Both the position numbers and the translations under genes were made by a program. The notes below the pieces were generated by a model. It ran no database searches. It saw only the letters and a program-made list of their open reading frames with translations, and was not told the origin of the DNA. Below are positions 1 to 8,949 of a stretch of 64,000 bases of DNA, in pieces. Source of the DNA: an uncultured Pelagibacteraceae bacterium (GTDB taxonomy: Bacteria > Pseudomonadota > Alphaproteobacteria > Pelagibacterales > Pelagibacteraceae); contig CABYDT010000002.1 of the NCBI GenBank assembly GCA_902517865.1, positions 62,001-126,000 on the forward strand, given 5' to 3'. Positions within the stretch are counted from its first letter, which is position 1. Every line of letters starts with the position of its first letter.

Positions 1-408
1 AGATTGCTCAATTGTTTCAATTATAATTTTTTTTAACCTTGGTATGTTAAGATCTCTGTTGATAGTTCTGTTTGATATTAATGGATGAAAAGATTTAATA
101 CCTAACTCTGTTGCCTTTTGCATGAGAACATCAAGTTTAATTTTTTTAGGAGGGCAAAATGCTAATGACAATTTATAGTTATTAGTTATGTTTTTTGTTT
201 TATCTAGAATTTTTATCTCAATATTGTCTTTTGTAATTTTCACAATCTGACAATTATATTCTCCATCATTTTCGTTAAAAAGTGATAAAAAATTTCCTTC
301 ATCGAGCCTCATTACATTTTTTATGTAATGAGACTGTTTTTTTTCTAATAAAATTTGTGAAGATATTATTAATTTTTGAGAACAATATATTCTTGTATTT
401 TTCTTCAT
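1..408 (-). CDS. rsmE: 16S rRNA (uracil1498-N3)-methyltransferase RsmE, N-terminal part
   Basis: This is the first 136 codons of a minus-strand gene that leaves the window at base 1. I translated it directly: it starts MKKNTRIYCSQKL, carries the PUA-like part (KKQSHYIKNVMRL), then LAFCPPKKIKLDVLMQKATE and the start of the SPOUT methyltransferase domain. These stretches are typical of RsmE, which methylates U1498 of 16S rRNA in the assembled 30S subunit. The SAM-binding knot lies outside the window. The start at 408 is 23 nt from the divergent start of the HAD gene, so both promoters must share very little space. Confidence 0.85.
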   Translation of the reverse strand, partial: MKKNTRIYCSQKLIISSQILLEKKQSHYIKNVMRLDEGNFLSLFNENDGEYNCQIVKITKDNIEIKILDKTKNITNNYKLSLAFCPPKKIKLDVLMQKATELGIKSFHPLISNRTINRDLNIPRLKKIIIETIEQS

Positions 409-431
409 ATGAGTGTTTTATCATTAATCAT

Positions 432-1100
432 ATGAAAATTAAAAATATTAAAGTATGTGCTTTTGATGCATATGGGACTTGTTTTGATGTGAATTCAGCT
501 GCCGAGAACGTTGCACCAAAGATTGGAGAAAATTGGCTTTCATTCTCAAATACCTGGAGAACTTCGCAGTTAGAATATACATGGCTTAGATCTTTAATGA
601 AAAAGCATGTTGATTTTTGGAAGATTACAGAAGACTCTCTTGATTATGCTATGACGATACACAAAATTGATAAATCTTTAAGAGATGAATTGCTAAATCT
701 TTATAAGACCTTAAACCCTTATCCCGAATTAAAAGATTGTTTAGAAAAATTAAAACAAAAAAATATTAAAACCTGTATATTATCAAATGGTACACCCGAC
801 CTAATAAATCACCTGGTATCAAACGCCAATGTTAAAAATTTATTTGATGAAATATTGTCGATAGAACAAGTTAAAATTTATAAACCTGATCCAAAGGTTT
901 ATGAAATGACCACTAAAAAATTTAACTGTAAACCATCTGAAGTTTGTTTTATGAGTGCAAATAATTGGGACATTGTTGGTGGCGGAGTTTTTGGTTATCA
1001 ATGTGTTTGGGTAAATAGAAATAACAGAGTATTTGACGAATTGGGATTTCATCCTACGAACACAATAAAAAACTTAACAGAGCTAAATAATTTAGTTTAA
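432..1100 (+). CDS. HAD-superfamily hydrolase, haloacid dehalogenase type II-like
   Basis: A 222-residue protein of the HAD hydrolase superfamily. Motif I is CAFDAYGTCFD close to the N-terminus (nucleophile Asp in FDAYGT), motif II is ILSNGTPD, the motif III lysine lies in IYKPDPKVYE, and FMSANNWDIVGG takes the motif IV place. The FDAYGT and SANNWD signatures are those of type II (S)-2-haloacid dehalogenases. True dehalogenase activity is not certain, because many members are general phosphatases. An upstream in-frame extension to 282 exists but would run through rsmE, so I use the ATG at 432. It overlaps the ubiA start by one base, suggesting co-translation. Confidence 0.8.
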   Translation: MKIKNIKVCAFDAYGTCFDVNSAAENVAPKIGENWLSFSNTWRTSQLEYTWLRSLMKKHVDFWKITEDSLDYAMTIHKIDKSLRDELLNLYKTLNPYPELKDCLEKLKQKNIKTCILSNGTPDLINHLVSNANVKNLFDEILSIEQVKIYKPDPKVYEMTTKKFNCKPSEVCFMSANNWDIVGGGVFGYQCVWVNRNNRVFDELGFHPTNTIKNLTELNNLV

Positions 1101-1951
1101 TGAAAAATTATATTTATCTAATGAGGCTTGATAAGCCTACTGGTTTTTTATTGCTATTTTGGCCATGTAGCTGGGGTATGGCTTATAATTTAAATTATTT
1201 ACAAATTAGTTATCAGTGGTTTTACTTTTTATTTTTATTTTTTATAGGATCGATATTAATGAGAAGTGCGGGATGTATATATAATGACATTGTTGATAAA
1301 GAAATTGATAAAAAAGTTGAGCGTACTAAAAATAGACCATTAGCTAGTGGTAAAGTTAGTTTAAGAAATGCTTGGATTTTGATTTTAACATTATGTTTTT
1401 TATCCCTGATAATTTTATTTCAATTTAATATCAAAACTATATTTTTTAGTTTATCTATAATTTTTATAGTTTTACTATATCCATTCGCGAAAAGATTTAC
1501 ATATTGGCCGCAATTAATTTTAGGGGTAGTATTTAATTTTGGAATTCTTTTATCTTGGTTAAGTTTAAATGAGAGTTTTATAACTGGTATCATATTACTA
1601 TATTTATCTGGAATTTTTTGGACTGTTGGATACGACACAATATACGCGCTTCAAGATATCGTTGATGATAAAAAAATTGGAGTAAAATCCTTAGCGCTTT
1701 TGCTTGATAAAAAAATATATCAATTCTTGTATTTAATTTATACAGTGCAAATACTTCTGGTAATTTCTTCTTTATTGCTAGCAAATAATTTTAGTGAAAT
1801 TCTATTTCTTTTATCGATACCGTATTTGCTAATATTGAGAAAGATATACCTTATGAGAAATTCGAAAAATTATCTCGAAGTATTTCAATATAACAATTAT
1901 TTTGGCTTTTTAATTCTTTTGATCTTATTATCAGTCGGAATTTTTAATTAA
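1100..1951 (+). CDS. ubiA: 4-hydroxybenzoate polyprenyltransferase UbiA
   Basis: A 283-residue integral membrane prenyltransferase of the UbiA family. It attaches the polyprenyl tail to 4-hydroxybenzoate in ubiquinone synthesis. Both Asp-rich Mg/diphosphate motifs are present: NDIVDKEID near residue 65 and ALQDIVDDKKIG near residue 187, with hydrophobic helices in between and after. The length is usual for the family. It shares one base with the HAD gene. The 95 bases after it hold no gene; they contain only AT-rich sequence before the ABC transporter. Confidence 0.9.
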   Translation: MKNYIYLMRLDKPTGFLLLFWPCSWGMAYNLNYLQISYQWFYFLFLFFIGSILMRSAGCIYNDIVDKEIDKKVERTKNRPLASGKVSLRNAWILILTLCFLSLIILFQFNIKTIFFSLSIIFIVLLYPFAKRFTYWPQLILGVVFNFGILLSWLSLNESFITGIILLYLSGIFWTVGYDTIYALQDIVDDKKIGVKSLALLLDKKIYQFLYLIYTVQILLVISSLLLANNFSEILFLLSIPYLLILRKIYLMRNSKNYLEVFQYNNYFGFLILLILLSVGIFN

Positions 1952-2046
1952 AATAGGCTATTTATTTAATTATTTTTTTGGTAAGAAATAATTATTGTTA
2001 AATCAAAAAACAGCCATTTTTATATTCGAATTAGTCAAAAACAAAT

Positions 2047-3780
2047 ATGAATAAAATAGATTTATTAAAAAGAATATTTAGAACACAAATAAGAAAGTAT
2101 TTTAAACAAATTGTAATTATATTCCTATTTATTATTTTAAGTGCAATGGCTACAACTGCCGTTGCATGGTTACTAGATCCAGCAATCAAAAAAATATTTA
2201 TAGAAAAGGACAAGGTAATGCTTTATGTCATACCAGTTGCAATAATTTGTGCATTCGCGATTAAATCATTGTCTGTATTTGTGGTTAGGATTAAAACAAT
2301 TAAAATTGCTTATAGTGTAATCAAAAATATACAAATTTTGTTAGGTGAAAAAATACTCCAAGCCGATACCTCTTTTTTGACTAGTAAACATTCTGGTAAA
2401 TTTATATCTAATTTCATTACTGATACATTAACTTTATCAAATGTATTAAACGGCATAGCTGTAAATGCAGTGAAGGAAGGGGTTACCTTAATATTTCTTT
2501 TAGGTTTAATGTTTTATCAAAATTGGAAATTAAGTTTGCTTGCAATTACACTAATACCGCTAGCAGCTTTATTTTCCAGAAAAATAGGCAAGAGGATGGG
2601 GAAAGCCGTGACTACCTATTTGTCAATGAGTGAAGTCTTTATGAAATATTTGTCAGAAATTTTAAAAGCCACACAAGTTATTAAAATTTTTCAAAAGGAG
2701 AAAGATGAGCTTAAAAATCTGTCGAGTGTTATCAGTTCAAGAACTGATACAATAATAAAGATGGAGAGAACACGTCTAGGAGCTGGACCAATTATGGAAA
2801 CAATAACGGGTTTTGCAATTGCTATTGTTGTTTTTACGGGTGGACTTCAAAGTATTGCTGGCCAAATAGAAATAGGTCAATTTTTTTCTTTTCTTACAGC
2901 TTTGATGCTTGCATATCAACCTGTAAGAGCTCTAGCTAGCGTGAATATCGGTATACAAGAAGGCTTAACAGCTGCTGATAGGATCTACAAATTACTTGAT
3001 AACAAAGATTTTATTACCAACAAAGAGGGATCGAAAGAATTTATTATTAACAAAGCAAATGTGAGTTTTAAAAACTTAAGTTTTAAATACTCGGACGGCA
3101 CACAAGCGCTTAAAAATATTAACGCTAACATTGAAGGAGGCACAAAAGTGGCATTGGTCGGTCCAAGTGGAGGAGGGAAAAGTACTTTTATCAATTTAAT
3201 ACCAAGATTTTATGACCCTCAACAAGGGTGTATAGAAATAGACTCGCAAAATATAAAGGATGTCACCATACAATCTTTGAGAAAACACATGGCCATGGTA
3301 TCTCAAGATGTAATTTTATTCGACGATACTGTAAAAGCAAATATTGCTTATGGAAATATTGAAGCAACAGACGAAGAGATACTAGAGGCAAGTAAGCAAG
3401 CTAATTGCCATGAGTTTATTGAGGAATTGCAAAATAAATACGAAACACTAATAGGCGAGAATGGCGTAAAACTTTCTGGTGGGCAGAAACAAAGAATATC
3501 TATAGCTAGAGCTATTTTGAAAAAAAGTTCAATAATTCTTTTAGATGAAGCGACTTCTTCGTTAGACACTGAATCAGAAAAGAGGGTTCAAGATGCCATA
3601 AATAAATTAACAGAGTCAAAAACAACAATCATAATTGCACACCGACTCTCAACTATCAGTGAAGTTGATAAAATATTTGTTATCAAAGATGGAGAATTAA
3701 TAGAAGAAGGAACCCATAAGAATTTAATAAATAATTCAATTATGTACAAAAAACTGTATGAACAACAGCAACTCCTTTAA
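2047..3780 (+). CDS. msbA: ABC transporter ATP-binding/permease, MsbA-like lipid A flippase
   Basis: A 577-residue half-transporter with an N-terminal six-helix exporter domain (about residues 1-320) and a C-terminal ATPase. Visible motifs are Walker A GPSGGGKST (about 371-379), Q-loop VSQDV, signature LSGGQKQR (about 475), Walker B ILLDEATSSLD (about 494) and the H-loop IIAHRLST (about 530). Such proteins flip lipid A-core or other lipids as homodimers. The adjacent waaA, lpxK and lpxL-like genes, starting from its last base, support the lipid A role over a drug exporter. No periplasmic partner gene is visible. Confidence 0.85.
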   Translation: MNKIDLLKRIFRTQIRKYFKQIVIIFLFIILSAMATTAVAWLLDPAIKKIFIEKDKVMLYVIPVAIICAFAIKSLSVFVVRIKTIKIAYSVIKNIQILLGEKILQADTSFLTSKHSGKFISNFITDTLTLSNVLNGIAVNAVKEGVTLIFLLGLMFYQNWKLSLLAITLIPLAALFSRKIGKRMGKAVTTYLSMSEVFMKYLSEILKATQVIKIFQKEKDELKNLSSVISSRTDTIIKMERTRLGAGPIMETITGFAIAIVVFTGGLQSIAGQIEIGQFFSFLTALMLAYQPVRALASVNIGIQEGLTAADRIYKLLDNKDFITNKEGSKEFIINKANVSFKNLSFKYSDGTQALKNINANIEGGTKVALVGPSGGGKSTFINLIPRFYDPQQGCIEIDSQNIKDVTIQSLRKHMAMVSQDVILFDDTVKANIAYGNIEATDEEILEASKQANCHEFIEELQNKYETLIGENGVKLSGGQKQRISIARAILKKSSIILLDEATSSLDTESEKRVQDAINKLTESKTTIIIAHRLSTISEVDKIFVIKDGELIEEGTHKNLINNSIMYKKLYEQQQLL

Positions 3781-5003
3781 TGCTTAAAGTTTATTACCTC
3801 ATCACTTTTTTAATTAATTATTTAGTTCCTCTTATCTTAAAATTCAGATTATTAAAAAAAAAAGAAGATCCAGATAGATACAAAGAGAAATTAGGAAAAT
3901 ACATAAAAAATACACCTGATGAATACATATGGTTTCATGCTTCGAGTTTAGGGGAATTAAAATCTATAGAAAAACTTATTAAACCACTAATGTCTAATTT
4001 TTCTAGTAATTATAAAGCATTAATAACAACTTCTACTAAAAGTTCAGGTGATTATGCAAAAAATATCTCAAATGACCAAATTATTCATCAGTATGCCCCA
4101 ATTGATACACCTCAAATAATTATAAGATTTTTAAATCATTGGAAGCCAACAATTGGAATATTTATTGAAGCAGAAATTTGGCCGAATTTAATAATTGAAT
4201 GTGAAAATAAAAATATTCCATTAATATTACTTAACGCAAGATTTTCCCCTTCAAGTTTAAGAAAATGGGGATTAATTCAAAATGTTTTTGTTACTATTAT
4301 GAGAAATTTTAAAATTATTACAACTATGAGCAAAACTATTAAAGAAAAATTAACACTAATGGGTTTAAATAACGCTGAATTTATTGGAAATTTAAAATTT
4401 TATAATTCAGCTAATCAAATAAAAAGTAAAAAAAACGCAAATAATTTTGTAGGTATGTCTATACATCCAGGCGAGCTAAAGTTTTTAATTTCTGCTCACC
4501 AAAAAATATTGCAAACTCAAAAAAACTTTACATCAATTATAATACCAAGACACATAAATAAAATATATAAATTTGAACAATTACTAAAAGATTTAAATTG
4601 TACTTATACTAAGTATTCTGAAAATAATAAGGTAACATCAGGTATTATCTTAGTAGATAAATATAATATAGCTGAAAAGTTTTTTAATTATTCAAATGTT
4701 GTTTTTATGGGCGGTTCTTTCATAAAGCATGGCGGACAGAATCCATTAGAGCCAGCAAGAAAAAATTGTAAAGTTCTACATGGTCCATCAATATATAATT
4801 TTGATGAAATTTATGAATTCCTTAAAAAAAATAACGTATCATCACTGGTAAAAAATGAAGATGATTTGGCAAAACAAATACAATTAAATTTGAATAATTC
4901 CTCTGTAGAAAACTTTAATAATATTATTGACTCGTATGGGTTAGAAATTTTTAATAATACACTTAATAAAGTGAAAAATTTTATAGATAATGAAATTAAG
5001 TAA
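3780..5003 (+). CDS. waaA: 3-deoxy-D-manno-octulosonic acid (Kdo) transferase WaaA
   Basis: A 407-residue GT30 enzyme that transfers Kdo from CMP-Kdo to lipid IVA on the cytoplasmic side of the inner membrane. An N-terminal hydrophobic stretch is followed by HASSLGE (about residue 54), the EAEIWPN motif, and GGSFIKHGGQNPLEPA near the C-terminus, which are hallmarks of KdtA/WaaA. The gene begins at the stop of the ABC transporter and overlaps lpxK by 14 bases, so the LPS genes form one translationally coupled operon. Whether it adds one or two Kdo residues cannot be read from the sequence. Confidence 0.92.
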   Translation: MLKVYYLITFLINYLVPLILKFRLLKKKEDPDRYKEKLGKYIKNTPDEYIWFHASSLGELKSIEKLIKPLMSNFSSNYKALITTSTKSSGDYAKNISNDQIIHQYAPIDTPQIIIRFLNHWKPTIGIFIEAEIWPNLIIECENKNIPLILLNARFSPSSLRKWGLIQNVFVTIMRNFKIITTMSKTIKEKLTLMGLNNAEFIGNLKFYNSANQIKSKKNANNFVGMSIHPGELKFLISAHQKILQTQKNFTSIIIPRHINKIYKFEQLLKDLNCTYTKYSENNKVTSGIILVDKYNIAEKFFNYSNVVFMGGSFIKHGGQNPLEPARKNCKVLHGPSIYNFDEIYEFLKKNNVSSLVKNEDDLAKQIQLNLNNSSVENFNNIIDSYGLEIFNNTLNKVKNFIDNEIK

Positions 5004-5916
5004 ACCTAAATTTTGGGATAGAAAAGGTTTTTCCATACTCTCTATACTGTTAATTCCTTTAACAATGCTTTACTATCTCTTATTTATCATTAATAAATAC
5101 TTAAGAAAAATTTTTAGTATAAAATTTCGTGACATAAAAATCATTTGTATTGGCAATATCTATTTGGGTGGAACCGGGAAGACACCCTTAGCTATTGAAA
5201 TTTATAAGGAGTTATCGACTAAATACAAAGTATCAGTTCTAAAAAAATTTAATAAAAATCATTTAGATGAAATTAATTTACTAAAAAAAACCACTAATTT
5301 AATATGTACTAATAAGCGTGTGCAAGGAGTTGAAAAATCTTTGGATAATAAAGACAACTTTTTAATACTCGATGATGGATATCAAGATCACTCTTTTAAA
5401 AAAGATTTTTCAATTGTCTGTATTAATTCAGATTTAGAATTTGGTAATAAAATGCTCCTTCCGTCTGGCCCGCTTCGAGAGAGCATAGACCAAATTAAAA
5501 ATTTTAAAGCTGCTGTAATAAACGGTGAGAAAAATCTTAATCTCGAAGAGTTTCTTTTGATGTATAATGAAAACTTAAAGATTTTTTACAGTAATTACAA
5601 ACTAAGTAATTTAGAAAAATTGAGTAACAAAGACATTTTAGCATTTTCGGGAATTGCTAATAATTATAAATTTTTTGATCTTTTAAAATCAAAGCTAAAT
5701 GTAAAAAAAACTATTTCTTTCCCTGACCATTATAATTACTCTGAAGATGAGCTAACGAGAATTGTCGAAACTAGTAAAAAACAAAATATGACTGTAGTTA
5801 CAACGGCTAAAGATTTTTGCAGGATAGATCGTTTTAAAGACCAAATAACATGTATAGATGCTGAACTTTACATTGAAAATAAGCATGAATTAATAAATTG
5901 TATAATAAATGATTAA
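4990..5916 (+). CDS. lpxK: tetraacyldisaccharide 4'-kinase LpxK
   Basis: A 308-residue kinase that phosphorylates the 4' position of the lipid A disaccharide. It has a hydrophobic N-terminal segment, the P-loop GGTGKTP (about residue 59) after GNIYLGG, and the DDGYQDHSF motif (about residue 127) that is diagnostic of LpxK. The length is close to that of well-studied homologues. It overlaps waaA upstream by 14 and the acyltransferase downstream by 8 bases. Confidence 0.92.
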   Translation: MKLSKPKFWDRKGFSILSILLIPLTMLYYLLFIINKYLRKIFSIKFRDIKIICIGNIYLGGTGKTPLAIEIYKELSTKYKVSVLKKFNKNHLDEINLLKKTTNLICTNKRVQGVEKSLDNKDNFLILDDGYQDHSFKKDFSIVCINSDLEFGNKMLLPSGPLRESIDQIKNFKAAVINGEKNLNLEEFLLMYNENLKIFYSNYKLSNLEKLSNKDILAFSGIANNYKFFDLLKSKLNVKKTISFPDHYNYSEDELTRIVETSKKQNMTVVTTAKDFCRIDRFKDQITCIDAELYIENKHELINCIIND

Positions 5917-6784
5917 GTCTATAAAATATTTTATTCAATTCATTATAGTAATATTTTTATTCATTATTTTTTTTCTAATAGGTAGAAAATTAGCATCAAA
6001 TCTGTCTTCATATATATTTAAAACATTTGGTAAATTTTTTAGATCAAGTGAGATTATTCGAGGTAATTTAAAAATATGTTTTCCTGAAAATTCAGATATT
6101 CAAAACGATGAAATAATAAATAAAATGTGGGACAACTACGGTAGGACTTTAGCTGAATATATAAATCTCAGATTTTTTCAAAATAATAATGATCATATTA
6201 AAATATTAAATTTAGATAAACTTGAAAAACTAAAAAGTTCAAAAGATCCAGTACTTTTTTTTTCCGGACATTTTGGAAATTTTGAATTAATGGCAATGGA
6301 ATTAGAAAAGCAAAACCTTCAAATTTCAGCACTTTACAGAAAGCTAAATAATTTTTTTTTAAATCCTATTATGGAATTTCTGAGAACATCCTATATCTGC
6401 AAGGATCAAATTGCGAAACCACTTCCAGGGGAGGACAAGGGCGGCACCAGAGAATTGTTGTCTAGAGTTAAAGATAGAAGAAATATCGCACTAATGGTTG
6501 ACCAAAAATTAACCGAAGGGATTGTTACAAAACTTTTTAATAAAGATTGTTACACAACAAGAATTCCAGCTCAGTTTGCAAAAAAATACAACTATAAATT
6601 AGTTCCTATTTCTTTAAAAAGGAAAGATAAATATTTCTTTGAGATGAATATTTTAGATGAAATTAGTTTTTCAAAAGAAGAGTCTGAATTGCAAATTACA
6701 AATAGAATTAACAATGTTATTGAAAAGATGATTAAAGAAAATCCAGGCCAGTGGATCTGGACACATAAAAGGTGGAAAATATAA
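5909..6784 (+). CDS. lpxL: lauroyl/myristoyl lipid A acyltransferase (LpxL/HtrB family)
   Basis: A 291-residue late acyltransferase of the LpxL/LpxM family, which adds a secondary acyl chain to Kdo2-lipid IVA. An N-terminal membrane helix precedes the catalytic HFGNFE (H-x4-E) motif around residue 119, and MVDQK and WIWTHKRW occur in the C-terminal half as in the family. It is the last gene of the LPS block. Its stop abuts the stop of the convergent M23 peptidase gene with no spacer. Which acyl chain it uses cannot be told. Confidence 0.87.
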   Translation: MIKSIKYFIQFIIVIFLFIIFFLIGRKLASNLSSYIFKTFGKFFRSSEIIRGNLKICFPENSDIQNDEIINKMWDNYGRTLAEYINLRFFQNNNDHIKILNLDKLEKLKSSKDPVLFFSGHFGNFELMAMELEKQNLQISALYRKLNNFFLNPIMEFLRTSYICKDQIAKPLPGEDKGGTRELLSRVKDRRNIALMVDQKLTEGIVTKLFNKDCYTTRIPAQFAKKYNYKLVPISLKRKDKYFFEMNILDEISFSKEESELQITNRINNVIEKMIKENPGQWIWTHKRWKI

Positions 6785-7573
6785 TTAATTAAAAACTAAA
6801 TCAGGGTCAACTGCAATATTATTCCAGTACAATCTAAAATCCAAGTGTGGTCCTGTTGAACGACCCGTAGAACCAACAGTACCAATAATTTGCCCCTTTT
6901 TAATTTGTTGGTTACGTTCTACCTTTAAATTTTCAAGATGAGAATAAATTGAGATAAGTCCATGACCGTGATCAATCATTAATGTTCCTCCAGTAAAAAA
7001 TAAGTCTCTTTCAGCTAATACAACTTTACCATCGTTTGGACTTTTAATTGGTGTGCCTTTTGGAGATGCTATATCAATTCCGTAGTGAGGACGTCTTTTT
7101 TTTCCATTTAAAATTCTTTGGCTACCATATACGCCAGTTGTAATTCCTTTTAAAGGTCTTATAAAGCCATTAGAAAAAAAATCAAAATTACTATTTATAT
7201 TTTTGGCTTTAACTATCAGCCTTCCTTCTTTCCTAATTCTTTTCATATCTTCCTCGTTTGGTGTTACTTTTCTTTTTGGTAAACCATCGATCCTTTGTAT
7301 TCTAAATTTACGTTTAGTTATTTTTTTTGTTAATATCTTTGATGAAGATTTGCTCTTAATTTCGATTTTTAAGTCTTTGGACCTTTCTCTAGAAATTCCA
7401 AAAACAAAATTACCAGAGGGTGAAATTTTAAGAGGTTTCTCATCAAGAAAAATCTTATCTGAAGGATTAGTTTTGCCAATAATCAATCCACCTTGAGTAA
7501 ATTTTCCGTTAAATTCCAGCCCGTAGGCCTGCGAACAAAACAGAAAAATTATTAAAATTTTAAGCTTTTTCAT
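6785..7573 (-). CDS. M23-family peptidase with a variant metal motif
   Basis: A 262-residue secreted protein with a signal peptide (first 18 residues, ending SQAYG) and a C-terminal M23/LytM domain. M23 enzymes cut peptidoglycan cross-bridges in the periplasm. HYGID supplies the HxxxD zinc motif and HGHGLISIYSH the next histidines, but the final HxH is GPHLDF, with Asp at the usual third zinc ligand. The protein may therefore be an altered enzyme or a non-catalytic amidase activator. It overlaps DUF2093 by 14 bases and follows xseA in the same direction. Confidence 0.82.
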   Translation of the reverse strand: MKKLKILIIFLFCSQAYGLEFNGKFTQGGLIIGKTNPSDKIFLDEKPLKISPSGNFVFGISRERSKDLKIEIKSKSSSKILTKKITKRKFRIQRIDGLPKRKVTPNEEDMKRIRKEGRLIVKAKNINSNFDFFSNGFIRPLKGITTGVYGSQRILNGKKRRPHYGIDIASPKGTPIKSPNDGKVVLAERDLFFTGGTLMIDHGHGLISIYSHLENLKVERNQQIKKGQIIGTVGSTGRSTGPHLDFRLYWNNIAVDPDLVFN

Positions 7574-7745
7574 TTAATTTCTTTTCAACTTCTATCGGAG
7601 AAAAATAAGCCTCCTGCAAATCAACATTCCAATATCTCAGCTCATTAAGTGGAATTTTTCTTTTTGAAACCGCACAAAATACGTAGTCTCCATCTTCTAC
7701 TATTTCAAATGAACCTTGTTTATATTTTAACTTAGCCTCTGTCAT
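7560..7745 (-). CDS. DUF2093 family small protein
   Basis: A 61-residue protein matching the alphaproteobacterial DUF2093 family. Diagnostic stretches are YKQGSFEIVEDGDYVFCAV and IPLNELRYWNVDLQEAY. Its function is unknown. In alphaproteobacteria it is commonly found next to xseA, as here, where it overlaps xseA by 14 bases upstream and the M23 gene by 14 bases downstream. It probably depends on translational coupling. Confidence 0.85.
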   Translation of the reverse strand: MTEAKLKYKQGSFEIVEDGDYVFCAVSKRKIPLNELRYWNVDLQEAYFSPIEVEKKLNEKA

Positions 7746-8928
7746 TTTTAATATTTAATATTATTTCTTCATCAAAAAATTCAGCTTTAATTTTGTCTTT
7801 ACCTTTTAAATTTTTAGAATTTTTAATTACTTTGTTATTAGCATCTCTAATTATTGAAAATCCTCTTTTGAGTGTATTCTTTATATCTAATCCAAGAAAT
7901 CTTTTACCAAGATTAGTAAGATCACTTTTTTTTATTTTTAAATCATTTAAAAATGAAGAAGAAAATACTCTAAAGACGTTGTCCAAATTTTTATGATTTT
8001 GGTTTAAAAATTTTTTCAGATTGTTTGTATTTAGCAACTTATTAATATATGAAAATTCTTTGTTTATTTTTTTAAAATAATGCTTAATGGACGTATCCAA
8101 ATTTTCGTAAACATTTTTAAGAGTGTTAAGTAATGTTAGACGTTCAGGAACAACGATTTCTGCCGCTGCAGTTGGGGTAGCCGCCCTTACATCTGCAACA
8201 TAATCAAGCAAAGTAAAATCTGTTTCATGTCCAATTGCTGATATTATCGGTATTTTGCAAGCAAACACTTCTCTAACTAAATCCTCTTCATTAAAACCTA
8301 TAAAATCTTCTGGTCCCCCGCCTCCTCTAGCAATAATTAATACATCAATGGACTTACTATCATTAAAATATTTTATTCCATTAATAATTTCCTTCGATGA
8401 ATTAATACCCTGCACAGATGCAGGATAAAGTTCAATTGGTGTTGGAAATCTATTTTCAATCCTATCAATAATATCCATAATAACTGCCCCAGTTGACGAT
8501 GTAATAACTCCTATTTTTTTTGGCAAGTAGGGTAAGTTTTTTTTATGATCCTGATCAAACAAACCCTCTTTTTGTAATTTTTTCTGTCTTTCCTTAAATA
8601 ATTTTAATAACGCACCCTCTCCCTGAACATTTATTTGATTTACGTGTAAAGAATAAGTTGAGATGCTGCCTTTTGCATATGTAGATAATTTACCTTCTGC
8701 GAAAACCTCCATGCCTTCTTCCGGCTTGAAATTCAAATAAGGAACTTTGCTCGACCAACAAACAGCATTTAATACAAAATCTTCATCCTTTAGGGTAAAA
8801 TAGCAATGACCTTTTTCTTTTACGTTAGTGATTTCTCCTTTAACACGAATTAGAGAAAAATTTTCTTCTAATAAATTTTTTGTTAAAGATGATAATTCAG
8901 ATACAGAAAATTCTGGTATATTGCTCAT
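7732..8928 (-). CDS. xseA: exodeoxyribonuclease VII large subunit
   Basis: A 398-residue catalytic subunit of ExoVII, which degrades single-stranded DNA bidirectionally into oligonucleotides. An OB-fold domain lies in the first 100 residues (VRVKGEITN, GHCYFTLKD), then the catalytic domain with GVITSSTGAVIMDI, ARGGGGPEDF and AIGHETDFTLLDYVAD, then a coiled region. I chose the ATG at 8928 (MSNIPEFSVSEL); a longer reading to 9012 would run into purD. It diverges from purD over a 21-bp gap. The small subunit xseB is not in the window. Confidence 0.92.
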   Translation of the reverse strand: MSNIPEFSVSELSSLTKNLLEENFSLIRVKGEITNVKEKGHCYFTLKDEDFVLNAVCWSSKVPYLNFKPEEGMEVFAEGKLSTYAKGSISTYSLHVNQINVQGEGALLKLFKERQKKLQKEGLFDQDHKKNLPYLPKKIGVITSSTGAVIMDIIDRIENRFPTPIELYPASVQGINSSKEIINGIKYFNDSKSIDVLIIARGGGGPEDFIGFNEEDLVREVFACKIPIISAIGHETDFTLLDYVADVRAATPTAAAEIVVPERLTLLNTLKNVYENLDTSIKHYFKKINKEFSYINKLLNTNNLKKFLNQNHKNLDNVFRVFSSSFLNDLKIKKSDLTNLGKRFLGLDIKNTLKRGFSIIRDANNKVIKNSKNLKGKDKIKAEFFDEEIILNIKNDRG

Positions 8929-8949
8929 AATTATATTTAAAGGTTTTAC

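Noticed and set aside
282-431. Upstream extension of the HAD hydrolase
   Set aside because: It would overlap the conserved rsmE start on the other strand; the HAD motif begins right after the ATG at 432.
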